A DNA stretch of 64,000 nucleotides from Formicarius rufipectus. Taxonomy: Eukaryota; Chordata; Aves; Passeriformes; Formicariidae. Position 1 is the stretch's first letter. Each line of letters opens with the position of its first letter. Shown here piece by piece: positions 63,736 through 64,000 of the stretch. The notes under the pieces were generated by a model. That model was not told the origin of the DNA and did no database searches. It saw only the letters and a program-made list of their open reading frames with translations. A program made the position numbers and the translations under genes. The stretch lies in contig VXAU01000186.1 in the NCBI GenBank assembly GCA_013399695.1, forward strand, positions 1,534,182 to 1,598,181, written 5' to 3'.

Positions 63736-64000
63736 CAGAGATGCTGCCATGGACTAGAGCTGGACATGGGCAGTTGGGCAGACGTGGAAGGATAAGGGAA
63801 TGGGCACTGGTTGGGTAAATCATAGAACCGATGACATATAGTCCAAAGCTCATAAAATAAGGTAATTCCAACCTCAGCTCTTCAAGAGGATGTTCATTAT
63901 GAACCTATATGCCAGTTTTCCTTCTTATACTCAAGGAAATAGCAAATTTTCATGAATGAAGAGGAATTTAGTTTTGACCTAATGAAAACTGAAATACAAT

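Larger units (their letters stand above)
56381..64000. other. Intergenic sequence downstream of SNX29
   Basis: No gene could be supported firmly. The DNA is AT-rich and unique, with a TG-rich run at 62706-62725, complex CpG-containing patches at 57540-57880 and 59040-59480, an X-box-like site at 59122-59135 and a possible exon at 63494-63735. In mammals CPPED1 follows SNX29 on the opposite strand. I looked for its metallophosphatase motifs on the minus strand and did not see them, so it may begin beyond the window. Confidence 0.6.

Noticed and set aside
63494..64000. CPPED1 exon expected downstream of SNX29
   Set aside because: Neither strand shows its metallophosphatase motifs or the C-terminal sequence as I remember it.
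1..64000. tRNA, rRNA, CRISPR arrays, bacterial operons or defence systems
   Set aside because: No cloverleaf, no spaced direct repeats and no operon-like coding density were seen; the window is ordinary vertebrate intron and intergenic DNA.

Overview
This window is nuclear DNA from an amniote, most likely a bird. The base composition is AT-rich, the only protein I can identify is a vertebrate protein split over widely spaced exons with GT-AG introns, and the one repeat I recognise is a decayed CR1 LINE, the dominant retroelement of birds and reptiles. Interspersed repeats look sparse and the introns are compact, which also suggests a bird. I cannot name the species.

The identifiable gene is SNX29 (sorting nexin 29), on the + strand. 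The window holds its 3' end: two exons carrying most of the C-terminal PX (phosphoinositide-binding) domain at 10667-10807 and 25418-25557, and the last coding exon at 50371-50500. Joined, they are in frame (intron phases 0 and 2) and encode the last 136 residues, ending in GDL-stop. The 5' part of the gene (RUN domain, coiled coils, first strand of PX) lies left of the window.

Layout: 1-10666 is intron before the first visible PX exon, with a CR1 fragment at 4028-4215. 10808-25417 is the 14.6-kb intron between the PX exons. 25558-50370 is the 24.8-kb last intron, with several moderately GC-rich or complex patches that may be regulatory. From 50501 on there is probably a long AU-rich 3' UTR; my best guess for its end is the AATAAA at 56356-56361. 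From about 56380 to 64000 the sequence is intergenic as far as I can tell. In mammals the next gene is CPPED1 on the opposite strand; I did not find it here.

The other open reading frames of 60-139 codons look like chance frames: no domain, and no consistent splice context. I found no tRNA, rRNA, CRISPR array, intact transposon or microbial-type gene system, and nothing I can defend as an undescribed biological system. The points most worth a second look are the sharp GC/CpG jump and altered tail in the last SNX29 exon, a possible intron just after the stop codon that sits near the nonsense-mediated decay distance limit, several RFX X-box-like palindromes, a 450-bp purine-rich strand-asymmetric block, and a possible non-SNX29 exon at 63494-63735.
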